Notes: generated by a model not told the origin, from the sequence alone. A DNA stretch of 64,000 nt from Conexibacter stalactiti (GCF_035967765.1 NZ_JAYWIT010000022.1), one strand, 5' to 3'. Counted from the first letter of the stretch, positions 51,267 through 60,356 are shown. Numbers and translations are program-made.

Positions 51267-51273
51267 GCGGCGC

Positions 51274-51279
51274 ATCCTA
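51274..51279 (-). promoter_or_regulatory. TAGGAT -10-like box, leaderless-type
   Basis: TAGGAT on the minus strand ends 7 nt before the GTG at 51266 of the ThDP enzyme. Confidence 0.55.
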
Positions 51280-51338
51280 GTGGCGGCGCGCCGCCGCGCG
51301 CGGGCCGCGCCACGCCGCGCGAGCCTCGCGGCAAGCGC

Positions 51339-52478
51339 CTAGAACGCCTCCGCCAGGCCGCGCACGACCTCGGGCAGGTTGCGGGCGCGCTCGGCGAGCG
51401 CGCGCTGGCGCGCGGCGCCGGGCTCGGCGGCCAGCCGCGCCGCCTCGTCCAGCTCGTCGCGGCAGCCCAGCTCCTCAGCGTGCGGGCGGGCGGCGTCGAG
51501 CAGCCGCTCGAGCTGCTCGCGCGCCGGCACCAGCCGCTCGGCGACCGGGTCGATCAGGTCGGCGTCCATCCCGTCGCGCAGCGCCAGGAAGCGGTTCTCC
51601 GCCAGCACCTCCGGTGAGCGGACCAGCTGCCGCGCGACGAACCCCTCCTCCAGCTCCAGCCGCGCGACCGACTGCACCAGCGCGACCAGCGCCGCCGTGT
51701 CCTCGACGCGCGTCTGCGCGTCCATGATGCGGATCTCCAGCGTGCCGAGCTTCGGCTGCAGCCGCAGGTCCCACCACAGGAAGGTCGGCTCGGGGATCGC
51801 GCCGGCGCGTATCAGCGGGTCGACCGCCCCGACCCAGTCGAGGTAGTCGTCGAAGCGGCGCGGGATGCCGGTGCGCGGGAAGGTCGAGAAGACGATCGTG
51901 CGGGCCGAGCAGATGCCGGCGTCACGGCCCTGCCAGAACGGCGAGTTGGCCGACAGCGCCAGCAGCAGCGGCACGTGCGCGCGCATCTGGTTGAGCAGTC
52001 TCGTCGCGCTCGCCGCCTCCGCGACGCCGACGTGGACGTGCAGCGCGAAGGTCGGCTCGCGCCGCGCCAGCTCCCGCATCGTCTCGTGGATCAGCTGGTG
52101 GCGGCCGGCCGGCGAGACCTCCGTCTCCTTCCACGTCGCGGTCGGGTGGGTGCCGGCGGCGGCGACCGCCATCCCCAGCGCCGCGAGCCCGTCGGAGAGC
52201 TGGCCGCGCAGCGCGCGCAGCTGGCCGGTCGCGCCGGCGACGGTGCGGTGCGGCTCGGTCGCCAGCTCGATCGCGGCCTGGTGGGTCTCGGCGCTGATGA
52301 AGCCGCCGAGCGACTCGGGCAGCCCATCGAGCGCGTCCTCGATCCGCTGCGCCAGCGACCAGCGCCACGGGTCGAGCAGCATCACCTCCTCCTCGACGCC
52401 GAGCGTGTAGGCGGTCGCGGTCGGGTTCCACTCCGCCCATTCGGGCAACGCGCCGACGTCCTCTACCGAAGCACCCAT
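51339..52478 (-). CDS. GCS2-type carboxylate-amine ligase (YbdK/EgtA-like fold)
   Basis: 379 residues from the ATG at 52478, overlapping the ATP-grasp gene by 16 bp. TLGVEEEVMLLDPWRWSLAQ (ATP/Mg region), ISAETHQAAIELATEPH, FALHVHVGVAEAASATRLLNQMRAHVPLLLALSANSPFW and GTLEIRIMDAQTRVEDTAALVALVQ are the GCS2 family motifs. YbdK forms gamma-glutamyl-type amides with weak activity toward cysteine. In this operon it would activate a carboxylate for peptide or amide synthesis. Confidence 0.88.
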   Translation of the reverse strand: MGASVEDVGALPEWAEWNPTATAYTLGVEEEVMLLDPWRWSLAQRIEDALDGLPESLGGFISAETHQAAIELATEPHRTVAGATGQLRALRGQLSDGLAALGMAVAAAGTHPTATWKETEVSPAGRHQLIHETMRELARREPTFALHVHVGVAEAASATRLLNQMRAHVPLLLALSANSPFWQGRDAGICSARTIVFSTFPRTGIPRRFDDYLDWVGAVDPLIRAGAIPEPTFLWWDLRLQPKLGTLEIRIMDAQTRVEDTAALVALVQSVARLELEEGFVARQLVRSPEVLAENRFLALRDGMDADLIDPVAERLVPAREQLERLLDAARPHAEELGCRDELDEAARLAAEPGAARQRALAERARNLPEVVRGLAEAF

Positions 52479-53944
52479 GTGTCCTTCGCACCGCCCTGCT
52501 GTGAGGAGTTGACGACCAGCGCGCCGGCCTCCCAGGCGACGCGCGTCAGCCCGCCGGGGACGGCGGTCGCGCCGGTCCTGGTCGCGAAGACGAACGGCCG
52601 CAGGTCGATGTGCCGCGGCGCCAGTCTGCCGTCGACGACGGTCGGGTGGTGCGACAGCGCGACCGTCTCCTGCGCGATCCAGCGCTCGGGCCGCTCGCGC
52701 AGCTCGTGCACGACGCGCCGCACGTCGGCGGCGTCGGCGTGGGCGCAGACGACGACGCCCTTGCCGCCCTCGCCCGAGCGCGGCTTGACGACGTAGGAGC
52801 GCGGGTCGGCGATCACGCGCGCGGCGACGTCCGGGTCGCTCGGGTCGAGCGTCGGGACCGACTTCAGCAGCGGCTCCTGGCCGAGGTAGAAGCGGATCAT
52901 CCCCTCGACGTGGGCGTGCGCGAGCTTGTCGTCGGCCACCCCGGTGCCGAAGGCGTTGACGACCGCGACGTGACCGGCCAGCCACGGCTCCAGCAGCAGC
53001 TCGGCGAGCGCGGTCGGGCGGCCGTCGTCGCCGCGCAGCCGGTCCTCGTCGGCGCGGCGATAGACCACGTCGACCTTCACGCGCCGGCCGCCGGGGAGCG
53101 TCGCGACGACGTCGCGGCCGTGGCGGCGCAGGTCGCGCAGCGTGACGGCGGGGATCCCCAGCCAGCGCGCCGCGGTCGCGTGCTCGTACCAGGTGGCGCC
53201 GTCCTCGCCCTCGCTCAGCAGCACGACAACCGGCCCGTCGGAGCCGCCGCCGCTGCCTCCTCCGCCGCCGGGGGCGGCGTCGCGCAGTGTCCGCGCGAGC
53301 GCCGGCGCGACGCCGGCGGCGAGGTCGTGGCGCGGCGCGCCGACGTGCGGCAGCGCCTCCAGCACCGCCTCCTGCGCGGCGACCGCGTAGGTGAAGCCGG
53401 ACGGCATCCGCAGGTTGTCCTCCAGCACCCGCAACGTGCCGCAGGTGTCGCGCACGACGTCGAGGCCGGCGACGCCGATCGGGACCGCGCCGTCGGGCAG
53501 CCGGCCGCGCAGGTCGGGCTCGTAGCCGTCGGCCTGCTCGATCACGTGCGCCGGCACGACGCCGGCGGTGACGATGCGGCGCTCGCCGTAGGCGTCGCGC
53601 ACGAAGGCGTTGAGCGCCAGCACCCGCTGCGCGAGGCCGGCGGAGAGCGACGCCCACTCGTCGGCGGCGAGGATCCGCGGCACCGGGTCGACGCCGAACG
53701 GCTGCGTCCCGAAGGTCGCGCCGATCGCCTCCATCCGCTTCCACACCTGCGCCCGCAGCGCACCGAGATCGACCTCGGCCAGCTCCCCCAGCAGCCGCTC
53801 GTACGGCGCGCGCGGCGACCCCGGCGCGGCGTACGCCTCGTCGTACCCCTCGAGCGCCCCGTGCGGCTCGCCGTGGCGGCCGTCACCGTGGCTGTCCTCG
53901 CCGGAGCCGCGCGCCTCGTCGTCGACCGGTTCGAGCACCGTCAT
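52463..53944 (-). CDS. Circularly permuted type-2 ATP-grasp protein (DUF404/DUF407-like)
   Basis: 493 residues from the ATG at 53944. LRAQVWKRMEAIGATFGTQPFGVDPVPRILAADEW, RVLALNAFVRDAYGERRIV, VGIAGLDVVRDTCGTLRVLEDNLRMPSGFTYAV (read as VGVAGLDVV in this protein), RVKVDVVYRRADEDRL, VNAFGTGVADDK and YVVKPRSGEGGKGVVV match the permuted ATP-grasp amide-bond-forming family. A Gly/Ser run (about 225-237) splits the fold. It would ligate an amino acid to a carboxylate using ATP. Central gene of a four-gene amidoligase operon. Confidence 0.88.
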   Translation of the reverse strand: MTVLEPVDDEARGSGEDSHGDGRHGEPHGALEGYDEAYAAPGSPRAPYERLLGELAEVDLGALRAQVWKRMEAIGATFGTQPFGVDPVPRILAADEWASLSAGLAQRVLALNAFVRDAYGERRIVTAGVVPAHVIEQADGYEPDLRGRLPDGAVPIGVAGLDVVRDTCGTLRVLEDNLRMPSGFTYAVAAQEAVLEALPHVGAPRHDLAAGVAPALARTLRDAAPGGGGGSGGGSDGPVVVLLSEGEDGATWYEHATAARWLGIPAVTLRDLRRHGRDVVATLPGGRRVKVDVVYRRADEDRLRGDDGRPTALAELLLEPWLAGHVAVVNAFGTGVADDKLAHAHVEGMIRFYLGQEPLLKSVPTLDPSDPDVAARVIADPRSYVVKPRSGEGGKGVVVCAHADAADVRRVVHELRERPERWIAQETVALSHHPTVVDGRLAPRHIDLRPFVFATRTGATAVPGGLTRVAWEAGALVVNSSQQGGAKDTWVLR

Positions 53945-53949
53945 CGCCG

Positions 53950-55728
53950 CTAGATCCCGTGCCCTTGCAGCCACATCTCCAGCAGTCCGACCTGCCACAG
54001 CTTCGAGCTGCCGATCCCGGTGCGCGCGCCGACCGGGTCGGCCAGCAGCGCCTCGACGTGCTCGGGCCGGTAGAGGCCGCGGTCGCGCGCGGCGCTCGCC
54101 GTCAGCGCGGCGCGCACCCGCTCCAGCGGCTCGCCCTCCAGGTGCGAGACGGCCGGCACGGGGAAGTAGCCCTTCGGGCGGTCGATCACGGTCTCCGGCA
54201 ACAGCGTCCGCGCCGCGGTCTTCAGCACGCCCTTGCCGCCGTGCGCGAGCTTCAGCGACGGCGGGCAGGCGGCGGCCAGCTCGACCAGCTCGTGGTCGAG
54301 GAAGGGCGTGCGCGCCTCCAGCCCCCACGCCATCGTCATGTTGTCGACACGCTTGACCGGGTCGTCGACGAGCATGATCTGCGTGTCGAGCCGCAGCGCG
54401 CGGTCGAGCGGGTCGTCGGCGCCCGCGCGCGAGAAGTGGTCGCGCACGAAGCGGCGGCTGACGTCGACCGGCGGCAGCCGTCTGGGATGCAGCAGGTCGG
54501 CCATCTCGGCCGGATCGCGGTCGATGAACTCGGCCGCGTAGGCGTCGTCGCCGAGCCCGTCGGCGGCCGCCAGCGGCGGGTACCAGGAGTAGCCGGCGAA
54601 GACCTCGTCGGCGCCCTGCCCGGACTGCACGACCTTGCAGCCGGCGCCGGAGACCTCCTGCGAGAGCAGGAAGAAGGCGATCGCGTCGTGCGAGGTCATC
54701 GGCTCGCTCATCGCGTCGATCGCGTCGGGCAGCGCGGCGAGGATCTCCTCGCCGGAGACGCGCCAGCGCTGGTGCACGGTCTCGTACTGCCGCGCGACCA
54801 GGTCGGAGTATCTGAACTCGTCGCCCTCGACCTCCGGCCCGTGCTCGAAGCCGATGCTGAAGGTCTGCAGGCCGCGCTGGCCCTCCTCGGCCAGCAGCGC
54901 GACGATCAGCGACGAGTCGAGGCCGCCGGAGAGCAGCACGCCGACGGGCACGTCGGCGACCATCCGCCGCCGCACGGCGACGCGCAGCGCGTCGAGCACC
55001 GCGTCGCTCCACTCGCGCTCGCCCATCCCGTCGTGCTCGGGGCGGCGCTCGAACGGCGGATCCCAGTAGGTCGTCTGTCTGCGCGTGCCGTCGGGCTCGA
55101 TCGTCAGCACGGTCGCGGGCGGCAGCTTGCGGACGCCGCGCAGGATCGTGTGCGGCGCCGGCACGACCGCGTGCCAGGAGAAGTAGTGGTGCAGCGCGAC
55201 CGAGTCGAGCCGCGTGTCGACGCCGCCGCCCGCCAGCAGGGCAGGCAACGTCGAGGCGAAGCGCAGCGCGCCATCGGTCTCGGCGAGGTAGAGCGGCTTG
55301 ATCCCGAGGCGGTCGCGCGCAAGCGTCACGCGGCCGGTGTCGCGCTCGGCGACGGCGAAGGCGAACATGCCGGCGAAGCGCTCGACGCAGGCCGCGCCCC
55401 AGCGCTTGTACGCCTTTGCGATCACCTCGGAGTCGCCGGTCGAGAAGAAGCGGAAGCCGTCGGCCTCCAGCTCCGCGCGCAGCTCCTTGTAGTTGTAGAT
55501 GCAGCCGTTGAAGACGATCGTCAGATCCAGCTCCGGGTCGACGAGCGGCTGCGCGCCGCGCTCGGAGAGGTCGATGATCTTCAGGCGCCGGTGCGCCAGC
55601 GCAATCCGCTCGTTGGCCCAGCTGCCGTGGCCGTCGGGGCCGCGCCGCGCCATCGTCTCCGCCATCCGCTCGACGGCGCAGACGTCAGCGGGGCGCTCGA
55701 ACGCGATCTCGCCGGCGAGGCCGCACAT
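53950..55728 (-). CDS. AsnO-like class-II glutamine amidotransferase (N-acetylglutaminylglutamine amidotransferase type)
   Basis: 592 residues from the ATG at 55728 (TGATG junction with the upstream gene). Cys2 is the glutaminase nucleophile (MCGLAGEI), with RRGPDGHGSW, LAHRRLKIIDLS, TIVFNGCIYNYKELR, the PP-loop VGVLLSGGLDSSLIVALLAEEG, GQGADEVFAGYSWYP and DNMTMAWGLEARTPFLDHELVE. It resembles AsnO of the NAGGN osmolyte pathway more than biosynthetic AsnB. It amidates a carboxylate with ammonia from glutamine, probably the product of the adjacent ligases. Confidence 0.87.
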   Translation of the reverse strand: MCGLAGEIAFERPADVCAVERMAETMARRGPDGHGSWANERIALAHRRLKIIDLSERGAQPLVDPELDLTIVFNGCIYNYKELRAELEADGFRFFSTGDSEVIAKAYKRWGAACVERFAGMFAFAVAERDTGRVTLARDRLGIKPLYLAETDGALRFASTLPALLAGGGVDTRLDSVALHHYFSWHAVVPAPHTILRGVRKLPPATVLTIEPDGTRRQTTYWDPPFERRPEHDGMGEREWSDAVLDALRVAVRRRMVADVPVGVLLSGGLDSSLIVALLAEEGQRGLQTFSIGFEHGPEVEGDEFRYSDLVARQYETVHQRWRVSGEEILAALPDAIDAMSEPMTSHDAIAFFLLSQEVSGAGCKVVQSGQGADEVFAGYSWYPPLAAADGLGDDAYAAEFIDRDPAEMADLLHPRRLPPVDVSRRFVRDHFSRAGADDPLDRALRLDTQIMLVDDPVKRVDNMTMAWGLEARTPFLDHELVELAAACPPSLKLAHGGKGVLKTAARTLLPETVIDRPKGYFPVPAVSHLEGEPLERVRAALTASAARDRGLYRPEHVEALLADPVGARTGIGSSKLWQVGLLEMWLQGHGI

Positions 55729-56552
55729 CAGCCGCTCACCGCCTCCACCGCGCGCGGGCGCAGCGTCTCGCCGCCGTCGCGGCAGGCGGCGATGAACGCC
55801 TGGAAGAGGCGCACGTGCTCGGGCCAGCCGATCAGGCACTCGGCATGCCACTGGACGCCGACGAGGAACGCACGGTCGGGCGCCTCGAACGCCTCGACGG
55901 TGCCGTCGGGCGCCCAGGCAGTCGCGACCAGGCCGAAGCCCAGCTCGTCGACCGCCTGATGGTGGAAGGAGTTGACGGCGCCGTGGCGCCAGCCGAGCAC
56001 GTCGGTCAGCAGCGAGTGCTCGGCGACTCTGACCTCGTGCGTGAGGTTCTCGGCCCGCTCTCTCTGGCGGTGCTCGACCTCGTCGCCGACGACGTCGGGC
56101 AGGTGCTGGATCAGCGTGCCGCCGCGCGCGACGTTGACGAGCTGCATCCCGCGGCAGACGGCCAGCACCGGCAGGCCGCGTGCGTCCGCGGCGCGCACGA
56201 GCGCCAGCTCGAAGGCGTCCAGCTCGCGCTCGGTCGGTCCCAGCTCGGGATCGGGCTCCTGGCCGTAGGCGCTCGGGTGGATGTCGGGGCCGCCGGAGAG
56301 GCAGAGCCCGTCGACGGCGTCGAGCAACGCCTCGGCGGCGACGAGCCCCATCGGCGGCGCCACGACCGGCACGCCGCCGGTGCTCTCGATCGCCTCCAGA
56401 TAGCGCAGGCCGAGCGCCAGCTCGCGCCGCGGCGGATCGGCCTGGTCCTTCGTCAGGTGCTCCGGCGGATCGCGCATCTCGGAGGTCGTGACCGCGATCA
56501 GGGGCCGCTCGCGCCCGCGTCTGGGGCGTCCGTCATCAGTGCTGATCGGCAT
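55728..56552 (-). CDS. Class-I glutamine amidotransferase-like hydrolase (peptidase C26, PuuD-like)
   Basis: 274 residues from the ATG at 56552 (ATG 56582 possible). LSGGPDIHPSAYGQEP, nucleophile Cys133 in VLAVCRGMQLVNVARGG, and HAECLIGWPEH at the C-terminus (VQWHAE; His and Glu) give the Cys-His-Glu triad of gamma-glutamyl-GABA hydrolases. It may cleave a gamma-glutamyl group or recycle the product of the operon. First gene of the four-gene operon. Confidence 0.87.
   Translation of the reverse strand: MPISTDDGRPRRGRERPLIAVTTSEMRDPPEHLTKDQADPPRRELALGLRYLEAIESTGGVPVVAPPMGLVAAEALLDAVDGLCLSGGPDIHPSAYGQEPDPELGPTERELDAFELALVRAADARGLPVLAVCRGMQLVNVARGGTLIQHLPDVVGDEVEHRQRERAENLTHEVRVAEHSLLTDVLGWRHGAVNSFHHQAVDELGFGLVATAWAPDGTVEAFEAPDRAFLVGVQWHAECLIGWPEHVRLFQAFIAACRDGGETLRPRAVEAVSG
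56535..56546. promoter_or_regulatory. Palindrome ATCAGTGCTGAT at the head of the amidoligase operon
   Basis: 12-bp palindrome (arms ATCAG/CTGAT, TG centre) at the first codons of the C26 gene, with a further ATCAG copy alongside. If the true start is further downstream this could be an operator. Confidence 0.35.
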
Positions 56553-56823
56553 CAGTGCAGCGATCCCGCGTGTCCGGAGCATCGTCCAACGATGCCTATG
56601 CCATACCCGGGAACCGCTGGACGTACGGATGGATTTTGCTGAGCGTGGCTGGACCGGCGGACAACGGCATGGCGGGTCCGCGGCCCCCAGACCGAGAAGA
56701 TGGTCACCCACCTCTACCACCAACAGGGCTGCCAATGGTCTCCTCACGGCGAGGGCTGCACGAGAAACGCGACTGCCGTCCGCAACGCGATGCGCAACAG
56801 AGCCGAGTCGCGGAGCGAACGTC

Positions 56824-57207
56824 GTGCTCCGGTTGAGACGCTCACTGGCGCTCGTGACGGCGGCTGGCCTGGTGCTGGCCGCTGTCGCCGCGTTCCTGAT
56901 CCTCAGCCGCGACGGCGTTGACTGCGGGAGCTACCGCTTCGATGCGGGCGCGTGGCGCGCGGCCCAAGCCGCTGGCCCTGGCGGCGAGAAGCGGATCCGC
57001 GAGGACGCGAAGGCGATCGCTCGCTGCGGCGTGTTCACCGGAAGATCGACCTCGGCTCTCCGCACGCAGCTCGGAGAGCCGATGTTCAACACCCCGGACG
57101 GGTGGTCGTACGCGCTCGCTGAAGATCCCGGGACCGATCTGGCGTGGCTTCACTTCACGTTCGACAGATCTCGACGGGTCGTCTCGGCGTCGGTGTCGAC
57201 GATCTGA
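56824..57207 (+). CDS. Small secreted/anchored protein with BamE (SmpA/OmlA)-like fold
   Basis: 127 residues from a GTG at 56824. An N-terminal hydrophobic helix (about 6-27) anchors or exports it. The body has CGVFTGRSTSALRTQLGEPMFNTPDGWSYALAED and LAWLHFTFDRSRRVVSASV, which resemble the G.s...V...LG.P......W.Y......L.v.F..g.v pattern of SmpA/OmlA domains (seen in many envelope proteins). Two cysteines, in VDCGSY and ARCGVF, could bond. Function unknown. Confidence 0.55.
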   Translation: MLRLRRSLALVTAAGLVLAAVAAFLILSRDGVDCGSYRFDAGAWRAAQAAGPGGEKRIREDAKAIARCGVFTGRSTSALRTQLGEPMFNTPDGWSYALAEDPGTDLAWLHFTFDRSRRVVSASVSTI

Positions 57208-57263
57208 CGCTGGTGCGGGCGAGCACGCCGTGTTCGCCTGCACCGACCACCCTGGCCAGTGGC

Positions 57264-57293
57264 CCGGGCCGGGCGCCTGCGCGCCCGGCCCGG
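57264..57293. terminator. 13-bp perfect-stem hairpin between convergent genes
   Basis: CCGGGCCGGGCGC-CTGC-GCGCCCGGCCCGG: a 13-bp all-GC stem with a 4-nt loop between the BamE-like gene and the rhamnosidase pair. No U-tract on either side; acts in both orientations. Confidence 0.7.
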
Positions 57294-57317
57294 CCGCCGC
57301 CGCCCCTCAGAACCTGC

Positions 57318-60300
57318 TCAGCCGCTGGTGATGCCGACGTCGTCGAGCTGGAAGCGCGGCTGCCAGAGCGTGTCGGAGCCGGTCGCGCGGAAGCCGACCT
57401 CGACTCTGGAGACGGCCGTGCGACCGGCCCAGCCGGCGAGGTCGAGCGAGACGCGGTTCCAGGCGTCGGCGCTGACCGCGGTGGTGACCGTTCTCGTCTC
57501 GCCGCCGGCGCCGGTGACGGTCAGGACCGCCTCGTAGCCGCTGGCGCCGGGCGCGCCGCCGTAGGCGTCGAGCATCACGTGCAGCTCGCTCGCCGCGCTC
57601 AGGTCGAGCACTCTCGCCGGCGTGACGGAGACCGACTTCAGCGCGCTCGCCGCGACCGATCTCGCCGTCGCCTCCAGCGCGCCCGCACCCTCGGACGGCT
57701 TGCCCGGCCCGTTCGCGAACGACGTCACGCGCGCGAGGCCGCTGACGTTCGCGCCGGCCTGCCAGCCCTCCGTGTCCTGCTCGAAGCCGAACAGGGTTCT
57801 GCGCGCCGTCAGCGACAGCGTCGTCGTGCCGCTCGCGCTCGCGCCGCCGCGCGTGCGCGCGGTGACGGTGATCGTGCGTCTGCCGGAGGTCGCGTCGTCG
57901 GGCACGACGACGTACGCCTTCAGCGTGTCGGAGACCGGGCGGCCGTCGGAGTCGAGCGCGAAGCGCGTCGTCTTCGGGCTGACCTCCCAATCGGGATCGG
58001 AGCTCGAGACCGTCAGGTCACCGGCGAGGTCGGCGCGAGCGACGCCGCTGAGGCCGACCTTGACAGCGACGAGGTCGCCCGGCTCGACGGTCGCGCGCGC
58101 GGGCGTGACGGCGAGCCGCAGCTCGTCGCGCGCGCCCGCGCCGATCGCCTCGCCGCGCACGACGTGGCGCCCACGCGTGAGGCCGTCGACGAGGATCCGG
58201 TCGCCGGCGCGGCTGACGCCGGCAGCCAGCGCGCGTCTGCCATCCCACACGAGCCGCCCGTCGCGACGCACCTGCACGGTCCGCCCGAAGGTCGGCACGC
58301 TCGCGCGGCCGGTCGTGCCGCGCGGCACCGTCAGCTCGATCCGCAGGTCGTCGCCGCGGCGCGTCCAGCTCGTCGCGACCTGACCGTGCGGCGTCGGGAC
58401 GGCGCCCTCGGCCCAGCTCAGGCCGGCCGGCTGAGGTGCGACGTCGAAGCGCTCGTAGCCGGCCGCGGTCGGGTCGACGCCGAGCACTCTGCGGCTGAGC
58501 ACGACCGTCGGCCCGCTCGCCCAGCCGTGCGCGAGCGAGGAGAACTGCGACAGGCTCGGGTAGCCGCTCGGCAGCAGGTGCTCGACGAAGGTCGAGCCGG
58601 GATCCTGCCGCAGCTGGTGGCCCCAGAAGCGCTTCAGCAGCGCGATCCCGTCCTCGGCCTGGAGGCCGCGCGGGTCGTCGGCGAGGCCGAAGCGCGCCTC
58701 CGCCTCGAAGCCGCTCGGGAGCGGCGCGTAGAAGGCCGGCAGCGACGCGTTCGGCTCGTCGGGGCTGACCGTCAGCGAGCCGTAGCGCGACCAGGTGTTG
58801 GCGCGCAGGAACGCGAGCGCGCGTGACGCTCTGGCGCCGCTCGCGACGCCGGTCAGGACCGCCGCCGCGTTGCCGTCCTGCGGATGCACCGCCGGCAGCT
58901 CACGGCTGAGGCGGTAGGCGCCGGCCTGCTCGTCCCACAGCTGCGCCTCGATCGCTCTCGCGACCTCGTCCGCGCGCGCGGCGTACGTTCTCGCCGCGGC
59001 CGTGTCGCCGAGCGCGCCCGCGAGCGTCGCGAGCTGGTCGAGGTTGCGCTTGTAGAGCGCGTTGACGTAGGTCTCGTGGCCGCAGTCGGAGTAGCCGTAG
59101 TGGCCGCACGATCTGACGTCGGCGAAGCCGATCAGACCTCTGGGGTCCTGCTGGCGGACGCTCTCCAGCCACGCCGCGGCTCTTCTGAGCGCGGGCCACC
59201 ACTGCCGCACGAAGGCGCGGTCGCCGGTGTAGCGGTAGTGCTCGGCCATGTTGAAGAGGAACCAGGTGACGTACTCGCCGTAGTTGCGCTGCTCGCCCGC
59301 GTTGTGCGGCCCCATCTGCGAGGAGGCCGGCACGAAGCCGTCGTCGAGCTGCTGCTTGGCGAGGTGCACGAGCGAGTTGTCGACCGCCGCCAGGTTCCAG
59401 GTCGACAGGTAGGCGACCGGGTTCTGCACGGCGAGGTCGCCCTGCCAGACGAGCCGGTCGCGCTTGCCGCCGTCGTAGATCACCTCGTCGTCGGGACCGA
59501 GGTGCGGCAGCTGCCCGTCGGCGTGGTCGCGCTCTCCGTCTCTGTACGGCCACGACTTCGCCGTGCTCGCCTTGTCGGTGTTGACCTGCACGGTGTAGAC
59601 GCCGGCGTGCCAGATCTTGTTCAGCTCCTCGTCGGAGCTGTTGAACCAGCCGGCCAGCTTCGACGGGTCCCTGCGCGAGGGCTCGGGCGTGTAGTCGACC
59701 GTGACGGCGTCGACGTCGAGCGAGCCGGGGCCGTCGAGGAACAGCGTCAGATAGCGGAAGCCGCCGCGCAGCGTTCTGTCGTACGCCTCGCCCGGCAGCG
59801 TCGCCGGGATGTCGAGCGTGTGGCTGTCGGCGTCGTAGGTGTAGGCGGTGCCGGGGAAGCCGACCCAGATGTTGGCGGTGTCGCAGCCGGGCGCGAATCT
59901 CGCCTGGCCGTCGTTGCGCGTCCCGAGCGCGCGGTAGCGCTTGGACTCGCTGAAGCAGGCGTGCAGTCTCGGCGGGGTCGGCGAGGCGCCGCTGAGCTTC
60001 ACGCGCACGTGGCCGCCGATCTCCTGACCGAAGTCGAGCGCCAGCAGCGGCGAGGTCGTGCGATCGCCGATGCTGGTCAATCTGACGGCCCGCCCGTCGG
60101 CGCGCAGCGCGGCGTTCGCGTCGCCGTCGATCGCGCCGCCGCGCGGGGTCGCCTGCAGGATCGACTCGGCCGCCAGCGAGCGGCCCGACGGCGCCAGCAC
60201 GTAGTCGCGCCAGGCGCCTCTGCGCGGGCGGTGGTCGTCGGAGCGCCACGGCCCCGACGGGTCGGTCGCGGGCGCGGGGCGGGCCGCATCGGCTGTCCCG

Positions 60301-60356
60301 CTCCCCACCATCACGACGAGGGCGGCAGCAAGCAGTCCCTTCGCAGGGCGGTTCAT
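57318..60356 (-). CDS. Secreted GH78-type alpha-L-rhamnosidase, multidomain
   Basis: 1012 residues. Signal peptide about 1-24. Order: N-terminal beta-sandwich with DFGQEIGGHVRVKLSG, jelly-roll, then the (alpha/alpha)6 barrel: KLAGWFNSSDEELNKIWHAGVYTVQ, GGKRDRLVWQGDLAVQNPVAYL (the RD..W.GD segment bearing the catalytic acid), YGEYVTWFLFNMAEHY, LPSGYPSLSQFSSLAHGWASGPTVVL. C-terminal extras: Ig-like NEW3-type domain (about 760-860) and a carbohydrate-binding-like jelly-roll (about 870-1012). It releases rhamnose from glycans. Overlaps the paralogue by 4 bp. Confidence 0.87.
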   Translation of the reverse strand: MNRPAKGLLAAALVVMVGSGTADAARPAPATDPSGPWRSDDHRPRRGAWRDYVLAPSGRSLAAESILQATPRGGAIDGDANAALRADGRAVRLTSIGDRTTSPLLALDFGQEIGGHVRVKLSGASPTPPRLHACFSESKRYRALGTRNDGQARFAPGCDTANIWVGFPGTAYTYDADSHTLDIPATLPGEAYDRTLRGGFRYLTLFLDGPGSLDVDAVTVDYTPEPSRRDPSKLAGWFNSSDEELNKIWHAGVYTVQVNTDKASTAKSWPYRDGERDHADGQLPHLGPDDEVIYDGGKRDRLVWQGDLAVQNPVAYLSTWNLAAVDNSLVHLAKQQLDDGFVPASSQMGPHNAGEQRNYGEYVTWFLFNMAEHYRYTGDRAFVRQWWPALRRAAAWLESVRQQDPRGLIGFADVRSCGHYGYSDCGHETYVNALYKRNLDQLATLAGALGDTAAARTYAARADEVARAIEAQLWDEQAGAYRLSRELPAVHPQDGNAAAVLTGVASGARASRALAFLRANTWSRYGSLTVSPDEPNASLPAFYAPLPSGFEAEARFGLADDPRGLQAEDGIALLKRFWGHQLRQDPGSTFVEHLLPSGYPSLSQFSSLAHGWASGPTVVLSRRVLGVDPTAAGYERFDVAPQPAGLSWAEGAVPTPHGQVATSWTRRGDDLRIELTVPRGTTGRASVPTFGRTVQVRRDGRLVWDGRRALAAGVSRAGDRILVDGLTRGRHVVRGEAIGAGARDELRLAVTPARATVEPGDLVAVKVGLSGVARADLAGDLTVSSSDPDWEVSPKTTRFALDSDGRPVSDTLKAYVVVPDDATSGRRTITVTARTRGGASASGTTTLSLTARRTLFGFEQDTEGWQAGANVSGLARVTSFANGPGKPSEGAGALEATARSVAASALKSVSVTPARVLDLSAASELHVMLDAYGGAPGASGYEAVLTVTGAGGETRTVTTAVSADAWNRVSLDLAGWAGRTAVSRVEVGFRATGSDTLWQPRFQLDDVGITSG

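Noticed and set aside
51339..56552. Complete NAGGN osmolyte operon
   Set aside because: No Ngg acetyltransferase/ATP-grasp synthetase and no M42 peptidase are adjacent; only the amidotransferase resembles that pathway.
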